Assembly (NCBI RefSeq): GCF_037975245.1 | Contig: NC_092577.1 | Span: 20,892,898-20,956,897, forward strand | Direction of reading: 5' to 3' | DNA from: Apostichopus japonicus | Taxonomy: Eukaryota; Echinodermata; Holothuroidea; Aspidochirotida; Stichopodidae | Length of the DNA: 64,000 nt | Part shown: positions 10,479 through 20,349 of the stretch, piece by piece | Numbering within the stretch: the stretch's first letter is position 1 | How the letters are laid out: each line of letters opens with the position of its first letter | The notes under the pieces: model-generated | What the model saw: only the letters and a program-made list of their open reading frames with translations | What the model was told of the DNA's origin: nothing | Database searches by the model: none | Position numbers and translations under genes: made by a program

Positions 10479-13400
10479 TCAAAAACGTACAGAAGGACGA
10501 CCCGCACGCAGCGAAACGAAAAACCCCTCCCCAGCACACCAGCGTCCAAAAAAGGCAGCCCCAGATAAACGGCGAAAATCGCCTTCAATCTGAAGGCGAA
10601 TGTCAGACTTCACCGCCTCCAGGACTGCCTGCCAACTGGCAAATTTCCCCCTAAAAAAACAAATTACATCTATTCCGCCAAACATGTTTTTTTACAATAG
10701 AGCAAACAAAAATGATGCGGTGCAACACAGCTACCGAACAAACTGGAGGGTCTACCCCTTATAAAATAAAGCCCTGCCCTACCGACCATGAACGGTCTCC
10801 CTTAACACGGTCGGTCCAGGTCTGGAACCACTCCCATAAGTTTACTACAAAGTAACAATGCCAAAAAACATGAGCAGTACTCTCTAAGCTGTCACAGCCG
10901 GTCCTAGGGCACAGTCCATCACCCAATCGCCAATGATATCTTTTTAGGTTGGTCACCAAGGCACCGTGTGCAACTCTCCATGCAAGATCACGGAGCCTGC
11001 AACCATTCAGCCTCGAATGCACCGAACGCCATACTTCGGCAGAATGACGTCCCTGGACAAAAGTTGCATTCAAGGCCTTATCCCTCAACGAACTGTGAAC
11101 GAGGGCCGGCTGTGACAGGTCAATTCAATCAGAGCGGAGCAGATGACACGAACCACCCTGTTTGGAGTACTACTATGCGGTTCTCTGTTGCTAAACAGCG
11201 CCGGGACCCATCGACGCAGGTGCAAACCGCCCCAAAAACGTACAAAATATGACCAAGGCAACCCTGGGTCAGTTACCGCTACAAACAACTGCTTAAATAA
11301 GAAAAAGCTCAATTTACTTCCCAGATGAACCACCCCTAACTCACCCTTCTCCAGTTTTTGGTACATTACCGCCCTTTTGACAAGCTCTGTACCACCCGAC
11401 CAAATAAATGAAAATATCGCTCTCTCCAACCGCACCAGCACGCGACGCGGAATTGGATACACCGCGCCCGGGTACCACAAGATGGGCGAAACAAAACGAT
11501 TAATTACCGTGACTTTCCCTAGGATCGAAAGCCAGCGGGTGCCAAAGGCTTCGAGCCTGCTCTCAAATACCTCAGCCCTCTCGTTCCAGGTGACGTCACA
11601 AGGTGCATCGTAGCCGAACCATATACCATTAATGTTGATATTCTGATCCGACCACGACGCACCCAATGGTAAGTCTCTGTATCTCCAGCTACCAAGGCGA
11701 AGGCCCTTTGTCTTTTCCGGATTCAACTTCGCCCCGGTAGCTCTCTCAAAGATAGATAAATCCTGCGAGAGGGCACGAAAGGAGCCCAGACTCGAAACAA
11801 CACATGTCACGTCATCTGCATATTGAACGCATTTCACTTTGGCACCCCCTGGCACAACGAATGGAACAAGTTTCGAGTCCCTTTCCAAAAGACGAGAGAG
11901 GGACTCGCTAAACAAAACATAAAGTAATGGAGACAGAGGGCACCCCTGGCGCACCCCCCTCTCTACGTTAAAAACCTCCGAACAAAACCCATTTACGATA
12001 ACAGAACTGAAACTTTCTTGATACAAAACAGAAATCCATTTACGAAAAACCGGGTGCAACTGAAACGTCTCCAATACATTCATTCAAAAACCGCGATCCA
12101 CCATGTCAAAAGCCTTCTGCTGGTCCAGAGACACCAATGCACATGGCAGATCACGCTCAATAACAAAGTCGGTCAAGTCGCCGCATCAACCACAAGTTCT
12201 GCTGGATGCAATGACCCTTCACTGCACAAGTCTGGAGATCACCAACAAGATGCGGCATAGCCAGTGCAAGGCGGCTGCACAAAGCCTTAGCCAGCAACTT
12301 GTAGTCCACATTTAAGAAGGTGATCGGACGCTTGTTATGGGGATCCAAGGGGTCCCCAGACTTTGGCAGCAAAGTAATCATGCCCAGACCTTGACTTTGG
12401 TTTAACAGTCCGTTTTGGAGGGCGTCCTGTCCTCGAAGATGGCTCTGATGTCGGGTCCTATTATTGCCCAGAAGGTTCGGTAGAACTCCCTCGGAAGCCC
12501 GTCCGAACCCGGGGACTTGCCATTCTTCATCTTCGAAAGCGCCCTCCAAAGCTCAACAGTGGTTATTCCGCCCCCTAAAATATCATTGACATCGTGGGGA
12601 ACGGTTTTTGAGATTCCCCTCAATAAATCAGCCTGTGCAGACAATTCCACGCGTAAACAAACTCGAATAATACTCTTTATATACGCGGACAATGCCGTGA
12701 GGGTCACTGACCACGGTCCCATCGGTAGCGCGCACAGACGGGACGCGTCTGTCACCCGCCGATGAGCCAACGGACTGGTAAAACCTCAGTGAAGGGCGCT
12801 CCTCGGCTTCCACCGCTTCGACACGGGCCCTGACGCGGGCACCGTGGTACTTTTCATCGAGATAAGTCTGCAAAGCGATGACTGCCGAAGGGTCGCCAAA
12901 CTTCACCTCCGCGCACAGCTTGGAGAATTTTTCTCTTCGACGCCGTGCGCGGGTCACGCAATACTGAATTGCGTAGCGTTTGATGCGCAACTTGACATCA
13001 TCCCACCACTGGGATGTAGAAGCAAAGGCCGGCTTCAATGTTTGCCATCCTTTGTACCTGGGTCTCGAAACCCTGGCGGAACTCTGCCTCGCCAAGAATC
13101 CGACAGTTAAGCTTCCATAGGCCCCGCCCGATGGGGAAAATGGAAGGCAAAACAAAACGTGCTACTACAGTGTCATGGTCAGAGAGCGGACAGCTGAGCG
13201 TCTCGTAACCCGAAAATGTAAAACTTACGGGCGCATACACTCGATCTATCCTGGAGGCATCTTCTCCGTTAGGCCTCACCCACGTATACACCGTACTACA
13301 CGGGTGCATATGCCTCCAGACATCGGCTAAAAGGTGTGCCGAAGTGAATCTGTCCAATTCTGTGATCCCAGCGTCAGGACTAGCAGACACAGAAGCCCCG

Positions 13401-13846
13401 AGTCTGGGACACAGTTAAAGTCTCCGACCATGACACAATGGTGCACTACCAGGAACAAAGGAAGGCAGCGTGTTAAAAAATTCTCGTCTAGCAGAAGGCC
13501 GATTGGGAGCATACACATTGCAGAGGGAGATGTTACCCTGTGGATACTTGAAAAGAATGCAAACCAATCGGCCCTCGTGATCCGTCTCCACCCTAGTGGC
13601 ACAACCCGCCTGACGAGGTGACAGAAGGATGACAGTGCCACAGGATGAAGACGAACCAAACGAAGCATGCAGCCCACCACCCCACTCATAAGCCCATAGA
13701 GGGACATCTTCTTCCAAAATATGTGTTTCTTGCAGGCAAACGCAGTCGACCTCCATTGAAATACAATATTGGAAAATGCGACTGCGCTTGCGATGATCCC
13801 TCATGCCATTGACGTTCAAAGTGGCAACTGAAAATGTTTGGGCCAT
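10479..13846 (-). pseudogene. LINE ORF2: APE endonuclease and reverse transcriptase, frameshifted
   Basis: ORF2 nicks target DNA and copies the element RNA in place. It starts at the ATG at 13846 (MAQTFSVATLNVNGMR), 20 bases past the ORF1 stop. Endonuclease motifs follow in order: LNVNGMR, LQETHI, VYAPNRP, MVGDFNC and the SDHDTV histidine block (about 13200). The RT domain shows GKSPGSDGLPREFYR, LLNVDY-type, GVRQGCPLSPLLY and the catalytic QYADDVTC (about 11820). The C-terminal part has a cysteine/histidine cluster ending before the stop at 10479. Several frame changes (near 13410, 13020, 12640, 12410, 12160 and 11085) break it. The domain order and the LNVNG/QETH style fit the Tx1 group of the L1 superfamily. 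Confidence 0.8.
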
Positions 13847-13866
13847 GAGAGGGCAATGGGGCAAAA

Positions 13867-15012
13867 CTACGCCGACGACGATTCTGTAAGCTTCAAGCGC
13901 GCTCTAGACGACATATCGTCGTCCGAGTCGTCACTTGAGGCCGACCTTTTTAGAGAGGGTTCCCCCATCTCGTCGTACCAGCTCGTCCCAGTGGCACGTT
14001 TTGGCTCGACGATCACCGAGCCCCCGGAGTCGCTGTCAGACAGAGCCTCCGGAGACCCGATGACCACCGAGTCCCCGGAGTCGCCGTCGGACAGTCTCCG
14101 GATCTGGCGATACCGGCGGCGGACTGGGGACGGAACTGGACGAGTTGATAGGGGAAGCTGGTGGAGACTTTCTCGGTGCGGGCACGGGGTTGGGGTCTGC
14201 AACTACGGGGGGAGGGTGAACTAGGTGCATCCGGTTCCCCCTCATTGCGTGGAGTTTCCTCCGAGGCAGTAGGTGCGCCAGAACTTGGCGCCTTGAACTT
14301 GAAGCCAGAACTTGGCGCCAAGAACTTGGCGCCAGAACTTGGAACTTGGCGCCCACTCTTTGTCATAAAGACATAAGAGGAGGGACAAGCGCGAAAAACA
14401 TGCCCCTCCTTCCCACAGAGTGAGCACAACTTCGCTTGGGCAAGCAGAGGTATCATGCCCAAGACGAAGGCAGCGCCCACACTTTTTGTTTGGGCAGCCC
14501 TTGGCTTCGTGCCCGGTCTCCCCACACCTGAAGCAGGTACGGGGCTGACCGGGGTAACGCACGTGAGCTTTATGCCCGGCAATAAAAAGGAAGGAGGGAA
14601 TGTCCTTGAGGTCGATCCGAACCTCTCGGTGCCCGTTCAACACCCCAGGGGCCTGTGCGTAGGAGCACATTTTGATGGCCTTCACAGCCCCAAACCGACC
14701 TAAAACAGTTGCGACAAGTTCCTGACGCACCTCTAGTCCTACTTGGATGACAGTTACCCATACGGAACGCTCGTATGGAGTAACTGTCAAACCTTCAACC
14801 CCACTCAGCAACGTGACACCCTTCTGCCGGGTCACGTCACTTGTAAAACGTACATCATAAGTATTACGACCCTGGAGAGCTTGCAACGCATCAACCTCTC
14901 CAGGCACAACAACACCCTTACTCTTTAAAATACTAAAAACTTGCACCGGTGGAACCGCTTGTTCACCGGTGAAGGTTAACTTAACAATTTTGGAATCACG
15001 GCGCGATGCCAT
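13867..15012 (-). pseudogene. LINE ORF1: CCHC zinc-knuckle nucleic-acid-binding protein, frameshifted
   Basis: ORF1 begins at ATG 15012 (MASRRDSKIVKLTF) and stops at 13867. An RRM-like N-terminal half is followed by three zinc knuckles, CFRCGETGHEAKGC, CGRCLRLGHDTSAC and one that is broken by a frameshift (LCSLCGKEGHVFRAC in the neighbouring frame, about 14430-14390). The C-terminal hinge is rich in S, P and D. It would coat the element RNA. Between about 14280 and 14355 the hinge holds a minisatellite of the word TTGGCGCC that the sister copy at 56875 lacks. Two to three indels break the frame. Confidence 0.75.
14278..14355. repeat. TTGGCGCC minisatellite within ORF1
   Basis: Four TTGGCGCC words at 9-40 base spacing, often as AGAACTTGGCGCC. 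It lies inside the LINE ORF1 and is absent from the otherwise matching copy around 57540, so it expanded after the two copies separated. Confidence 0.7.
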
Positions 15013-15184
15013 GATACCGAAGGTGGCTGGGCCACAGAGGAGTAACAAAACAAACTAAAGATAGGTTGGATAAAATACAATATACGATGACTATATACGA
15101 TAACGATATACGAACTGGCGCACACCCGCCTGGCGGGAAGGAGGACTTGTTGTCTGGTATAGACAAGGTAAAAATGAGAGTAAA

Positions 15185-17580
15185 AATGATAGCTTGGGCT
15201 CGAATCTCTCCGTTGGTGAGCTCTGGACAGCGGTAGAAGCGATGAAGAAGGGAAAGTCCCCCGGTCCCGACGGCCTCCCGGCAGAGTTCTATAGGACCTT
15301 CTGGGAGGTCCTCGGTGGGGACTTGAGAGATGTGTTCGCTACCGCTTTCCAGTTGAATTACATGAGCCAAACACAGCGGGTTGCAAATATTGTTCTCCTC
15401 CCAAAGTCGAGAGACCCTTTGGACCCTACAAATAGGCGTCCAATAACGCTGTTAAATGTGGACTACAAAATCCTGGCCAAAGCATTAGGAAATCGCTTAT
15501 CGGACGTGATGCCGGATATTGTAGGTCCTCTCCAGACTTGTGCTGTGCGAGGCAAGTGTATTCAACATAACCTCTGGTTGATGAGAGACTTTCGTCGAGT
15601 TTGTTAAAGCTCGTGATTTGCCATGTGCACTGGTCTCATTGGACCTGGAAAAGGCCTTTGACATGGTAGATCACGACTTCCTGTTCGGATTGAACTTCGT
15701 ATATATTCGTTGGGTGTCGTTACTATATAAGGACGCCACGAGCATTGTCACTGTTAACGGATTAACTTCTGGTCCCTTCCCGGTTCGAAGAGGAGTCTGT
15801 CAGGGTTGTCCCCTCTCCCCGTTGTATGTTCTCTTCAGCGAAACGCTCAATACCTCGCTGGACAGATGCTTTGGATTTCGACCCTTCAACGTACCGGGTG
15901 GGGCTAGAGTTAAATGCGTGCAGTATGCCGATGACGTCACTTGTATTGCGTCGGACCTCGCCTCCTTCAAGCCTTTAATGGAAGGTTTTGACCACCTTCC
16001 AAGAGGCTACTGGTGCCAGACTGAACAAGTCCAAGAGCAAAGGGCTGCGATTTGGAGGTTGGCGCGGCCAATCCCTCCCGTTCGATGCTACTTGGTCAGA
16101 TGTAATGATCAAGGTAAATGGCATCTGGCTAGGTTATGGTGCCCCGGAGGCCACCACTTGGGCCGAGAAGGCTGATCAGGTGGAGGCAAGGCTCGACACA
16201 TTCAGTCACAGGTGGCTCTCCCTCCCTGGGAAGGTTACAGTTGTAAATAGGTTTATTGTTCCTCTCCTTTGGTATCCTGGTACGGTGATCGCCGCACCGG
16301 ATCATGCCTTGGTGCGACTGGAGAGGATCATTTTTAATTTCATTTGGGGAAAGCGCAAACCAAACCTGGTCAGAAGGACCGTTCTGTATAAGACCCCCAG
16401 TGGGCTTGGCTTGGTCCACCTACCATCTAAACTGCGCTTTCTCCTCTTGAAAGGTGTTTTTGTTGCTTTTGAAAATCCTTCGTTTCCCTTTGCTTTTTTT
16501 GTTAGGTACTGGGGTGGGTTTCTTTTTCGACACCACTGGCCCGGATCCTTTTCCAATAACCGGCCGAAGGCGACACGCCCTTCTGGGGTCTATACTCAGA
16601 TTGGTGACTCTCTTCGTAGAATCAAAGAAGAGGGTGGGCCACATGTTCTGCTGAACGTGGCCCCCTCTGTGTTATACCCAACATTGTTTCGTTCAATGCT
16701 CGCGCCTGTGTGCCCGTCGGCTTGCCGGACCGCCATCTCTCCGGATGTGTGGCGGTCTGTGTGTTGTAAGTCACTAGATAGCCGTCTCGGGGACTTGCGT
16801 GGAGGATTGCACATGGGGTCCTCATCACTAACCATTTTCGCCTAGTCAGGTGGCGATTAGGTGATGGGATTTGTCCCCGTGTGGGCTGTAAAGCCATCGA
16901 GACTATGCAACACCTTTTGCTGCAGTGTCCCTTTGTCCGGTTGGTGTGGGATTGGTTTCACGCCTTCGTTATTGGTGTTATTGGTTGCACACAGTGGGCC
17001 CATTAGTAGTGATTTTGTTTTGTATGGTTTGTTGCCCCCTGTGTGCCCAACCTGGGTGTTAGGGATCTGCTGTTGTTCTTTGCCGCTGTCATCAGGAGAC
17101 ACATCTGGAACAGCAGATGCCGCCTAGTTTTCGATGGGGACGTCTAGAGGGCAGAGGATGTCCCCCTCGTGCAAAGTGACATCAGGTTGCGCATGAAGGC
17201 GGACCATGCACGGCTTCCCGACACTGCCTTTCGTAGACGCTGGCGCAAGCCTGTCGTCTACTATCGGGACGGCGTTCCCCGGATGAAATTTGGAGTGAGT
17301 TACTTGGTAGGTGTGGGGGTTGTGTGGTCGTTACATAATATAGGTTGGTTTAATTTTCTCTTTGTGGTTTGTGGGTTTCTCTTTGTGGTTTGGCTTTTTG
17401 GGGCCTGTTTGTAGTGTTTTATTTCTTTTGCTTCTGTTGGCCTTTGGGTCCGTGTCCTTTTCGCGTCACGTTAAACGATGCGTTAGTGTGAGATTGATGG
17501 GTGTCAGTTGTTGTTTTACAGACTGGGTTTGTTTTTGGGTTTGTCGACCTTTGGTCCGTTTTTCTTAGCACGTAAAAAGC
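15185..17580 (+). mobile_element. Tx1/L1-like non-LTR retrotransposon, family 2, 5'-truncated
   Basis: Starts inside the RT domain and runs to the 3' terminus CACGTAAAAAGC at 17580. The 3' part (from about 17220) matches the 3' part of the element at 43908 (GACGGCGT..CCCCGGATGAA, the T/G-rich 3'UTR and CAGACTGGG near the end), which defines family 2. Protein similarity to family 1 is clear but nucleotide similarity is low. Upstream lies the 5' end of the minus-strand LINE, with GTAAAAATGA repeated at 15168 and 15181. Confidence 0.8.
15194..17150 (+). pseudogene. LINE ORF2 fragment: reverse transcriptase and C-terminus
   Basis: Reading starts without an initiation codon at ELWTAVEAMKKGKSPGPDGL, the RT finger motif. 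Then come LLNVDYKILAKALGNRL, SLDLEKAFDMVDHDF, RRGVCQGCPLSPLY, the active site QYADDVTC at about 15920, and the thumb region VNGIWLGYGA. Frame breaks occur at 15607, about 15990 and about 16845. The C-terminal Cys/His region (CGCKAIETMQHLLLQC-like, about 16900) survives in another frame. Endonuclease and ORF1 are missing, as in an ordinary 5'-truncated insertion. Confidence 0.8.
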
Positions 17581-18153
17581 GATCCTTATTGCTTTAGCAA
17601 TAGGAGATCCTGAGGCTGTGGAACTTGGATCGGTCCCTAGTCTACACTGTCATATTGACAACTTCAGTTAGGGGCTTATCTTTTGTCGTATATAGTAATG
17701 GTTTGTCTTTGTTGCACCTTGAAATATGACTTCATTTTTAACATAGCAAGGACAAAGCGGGCAACCGAAACTATTTGCAGCAGAGCACGGTTAAAATACA
17801 AGTTTACCATGCTACACAATTAACTTGTAACCTATGTTTCCTACAGACTTTTCGATGGCACAGCAGTAGGCCTATCCAATAAGGAAACCATATTTCCAAT
17901 TCCACGTTAACTGTCAGGGTCTAGGCCTAAGTGAATAAAAGGCCACGCACGCACAGTAGGCTAGTCCGTAACAATGCATAGCCTAACTTCGGATTTCGCT
18001 AAATTTACGAACAACAGGACTAACAAGTAACATTTCATCCTACGCCAAACAACATATTGTGGTGTATAGGCCTAGTTCAGTAGATTTTAGTAACATTAAC
18101 AATGAATGAGGCCAGGAAATAGGCAGAAGGGGACGCTTGTGCCTAGGATAAGC
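17581..18153. other. intergenic; foldback next to LINE 3' end
   Basis: At 17580-17612 the string TATTGCTTTAGCAATAGG forms a foldback with the same TTTA loop and GCTTTAGCAA core as the AGGTCA-family ends at 3951 and 7541, so the LINE may have landed at such a site. The remainder is AT-rich with TAGGCCTA words and no exon is seen. Confidence 0.4.
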
Positions 18154-18490
18154 CTAGGATATAAAGGCGAATGATTCATGCTGGATCTTATCAATAGCAG
18201 TTACAAATACTTTGCAAGAGGAACAAATCCACTCCTCCAGCGTTTTCTGTGCGCAGTCCACAAGCCTAGCCTTCAGGATACATGTTGTGTGAAACCATAT
18301 AGTTTGGCAAGTTTCACGGTTGCACCGAAACAAATGCTGTGTCGCTATTGGTGCCATCTTTGGTCTCAGACAACTTCTCAAACTCTTCCCAATCGAAGAA
18401 TTCCGTTAAATCTAACGATTGTAGTGTTTTGTTGGCGTCCATTTTGGTATGTAAAGATGAATAGTTCTGTGTCGGTACAGGAGTTTCCAT
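18154..18490 (-). pseudogene. PHD-finger protein exon, frameshifted
   Basis: An ATG at 18490 opens an acidic stretch (SLDLTEFFDWEEFEKLSE) that reaches a stop near 18313. A second minus-strand frame, ending at 18154, carries the zinc-binding half of a PHD finger: CNRETC, WFHTTC, and EEWICSSC, the spacing of ING-type PHD fingers. The first two ligands are lost with the frame change. Layout (acidic N-terminus, then PHD) and strand match the PHD gene inside the P element 300 bp to the right, so this is probably a dead relative, left by an older or deleted element of the same kind. PHD fingers bind histone H3 tails. Confidence 0.6.
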
Positions 18491-18786
18491 AACAAATCCC
18501 TGGCTGTACGTACGCGTGTATATATGAGGCTTTTGTTTACAACTCCCTGGTTACCCGAAGTGGCCTTACCGAGGTGACGAACGTTGCCGAGTTATGCAAA
18601 CTACCCCTGCAGGCGATGTCCACCTGCTGTGCTGCAGTGACGGGTTTTATTTGTATGGCCTTGTCGGCAACTTCATCAGTTCAAATGGATTTGGAAGAAA
18701 GAACTCCATTCCATAACAACTCCCTGGTTAAACAAACCACCTGCGGCTGAAGAAACAAAGTCTACACATTGAAGAGTTAGTATGCC

Positions 18787-18818
18787 CATGGAGCTAAAAA
18801 CGAGAAGGAGAAAAAGCT
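18787..18818 (+). repeat. left terminal inverted repeat of P element
   Basis: Starts CATGGAGCTAAAAACGAG and pairs with 28209-28240 with one mismatch at base 11. It is preceded by GTATGCC. Confidence 0.92.
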
Positions 18819-18879
18819 GCTTGAGAACGCTCGTAAAATTCAATTATCCCGCCGCGAATCCTTTACCCAATCTCTGTAG

Positions 18880-20347
18880 GTTTTATGGTCCCCCCCCCCC
18901 CCCCCCGCTGTGAGCAGCTTCTTTGATCTTGCCTCATCATTTCCGCGATGTGTGGCAAATTTGATATAAACGACTGGTTCAGCAAGAATAGCCGTAGCTC
19001 GACCTACGTCGTTTGCAGGTCAAATGTTATGCGCAGTAGCGTCACAGAGCTTTGTTTACTACGAACCCGTTGCGCAGTTCTTCATATCGTGTCTATTTTC
19101 TTCCTAAAAAAAACCGCATTTTGATTGCTTTTTTCGTGTAAAAGTTAGAGCAATATTAGTCCTTTCCTGACGTGTGAAATTCATCAAAATCTTTGCAGAA
19201 TATTTTGCCTTTTTTGACATTTTTCCTGATCGCTCCTGACACCATCTTTCGAAGTAATTAACGAAGACGGTCCTATTCTTCAGTGTAGGATAGTCCACAA
19301 CACTGTCCAGGTTTGTACAATTTTACAAAATAACGCTAAAGTTGATAGGTTCAATCGCTTGTTGCAAAGTTTTATTGGCAACGAAAGTCCATTCACGGGT
19401 ATGTTGCCATGGATATTTCATACACTTTGAAATGAAATGGAATTATTTTGTTCTCTTTCTGAGGAAAATGAATAAAACTTAAAAGTTAAAAAAGCCTTTT
19501 GTAGTCGGCCCTAACGTTAGGCACAGAGCCTAGGCCCCTGCCATACAATTGTAATGGACCTGCAACATGGCCATCTTTAAATATTGAAAATTTATCTGAT
19601 ATATTTGCTAATGATATTAAGAATGAATGTTGTTGTTGAAATGTTTTATTTGCTTTTGTATGAGGGTTGCTCTGGGGGTTCTCTGTCCATGAAAATTTTT
19701 TCAATTTTTAGGCCTAGGCCTTAGGCCTTAATGTTTGATTCTGGTTGTCCCAACCCATGAAAATTGCACCTCTTTTTTTTTTTTGGTTGCCAACCCATGA
19801 AATGGCTGGCGATTAAATTGTTTGAACACAAAAAGTTATTCACCAATGCTGAAAAGATATGTTTTAGGCCTAGGCCTATAGTTGTTTATTTCTACGGCAA
19901 TAGTTTAAAACTTCAATCGCCATATGAGACATTAAGTATTAATTCGCTGGTGACCAAACTCAATCAGTTCTATACTTTACATTGCCAACAAAGAATTCTT
20001 CGTGGCCAACCATGGAGACCGCAGTTGTCCAGGGTTGCCCAGACTGCATAGTTTGTTTCTCGCAGGGAAAGATCTGCTGTTACATTTTAATAGATGCACT
20101 TTTAAATTGGAGTAATATTGGCACTAGGCCTCTACTGTACACAGTTTTGTTACAAAATGGAATTACCAGTTAAAATGGAGTCACTTCTTTTGTTAAAAGC
20201 TTTTTGTGGAATCTTCAAGGTACAGAAGAAACATAATTTTTGGTGTCGGCCTATATTTCCATTTTAGCTCCATGATTACATGGAGGGATTTATTATTAAA
20301 GAAAAAACTGACCTTTAATCAATAGTTTGTCCTCTATTTCTTTTCAG
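18880..20347. other. 5' region of P element, presumed promoter and untranslated exon
   Basis: Contains a run of 17 C near 18890 and TAGGCCTA-rich sequence. The coding exon of the transposase is preceded by an acceptor (CTATTTCTTTTCAG, AG at 20346-20347) only two bases before ATG 20350, so an untranslated upstream exon should lie in this stretch. It could not be placed. Confidence 0.4.
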
Positions 20348-20349
20348 AT

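Larger units (their letters stand above)
10319..15160 (-). mobile_element. Tx1/L1-like non-LTR retrotransposon, family 1, near full length
   Basis: The order on the minus strand is 5'UTR (near 15160 to 15013), ORF1 with CCHC knuckles, ORF2 with APE-type endonuclease and reverse transcriptase, and a short 3'UTR ending CACGTAAAAAGC at 10319. It matches the copy at 56668-61532 along its whole length, including the GCCAGGCGGGTGTG box of the 5'UTR and the 20-base spacing between ORF1 stop and ORF2 ATG. Both ORFs carry frameshifts, so it is inactive. Its 5' end abuts the 5' end of another LINE on the opposite strand (15185), leaving a head-to-head pair. No poly(A) tail is present. Confidence 0.85.

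Noticed and set aside
15160-15195. GTAAAAATGA repeat as target duplication of a LINE
   Set aside because: The two copies lie side by side, not on opposite sides of either element.
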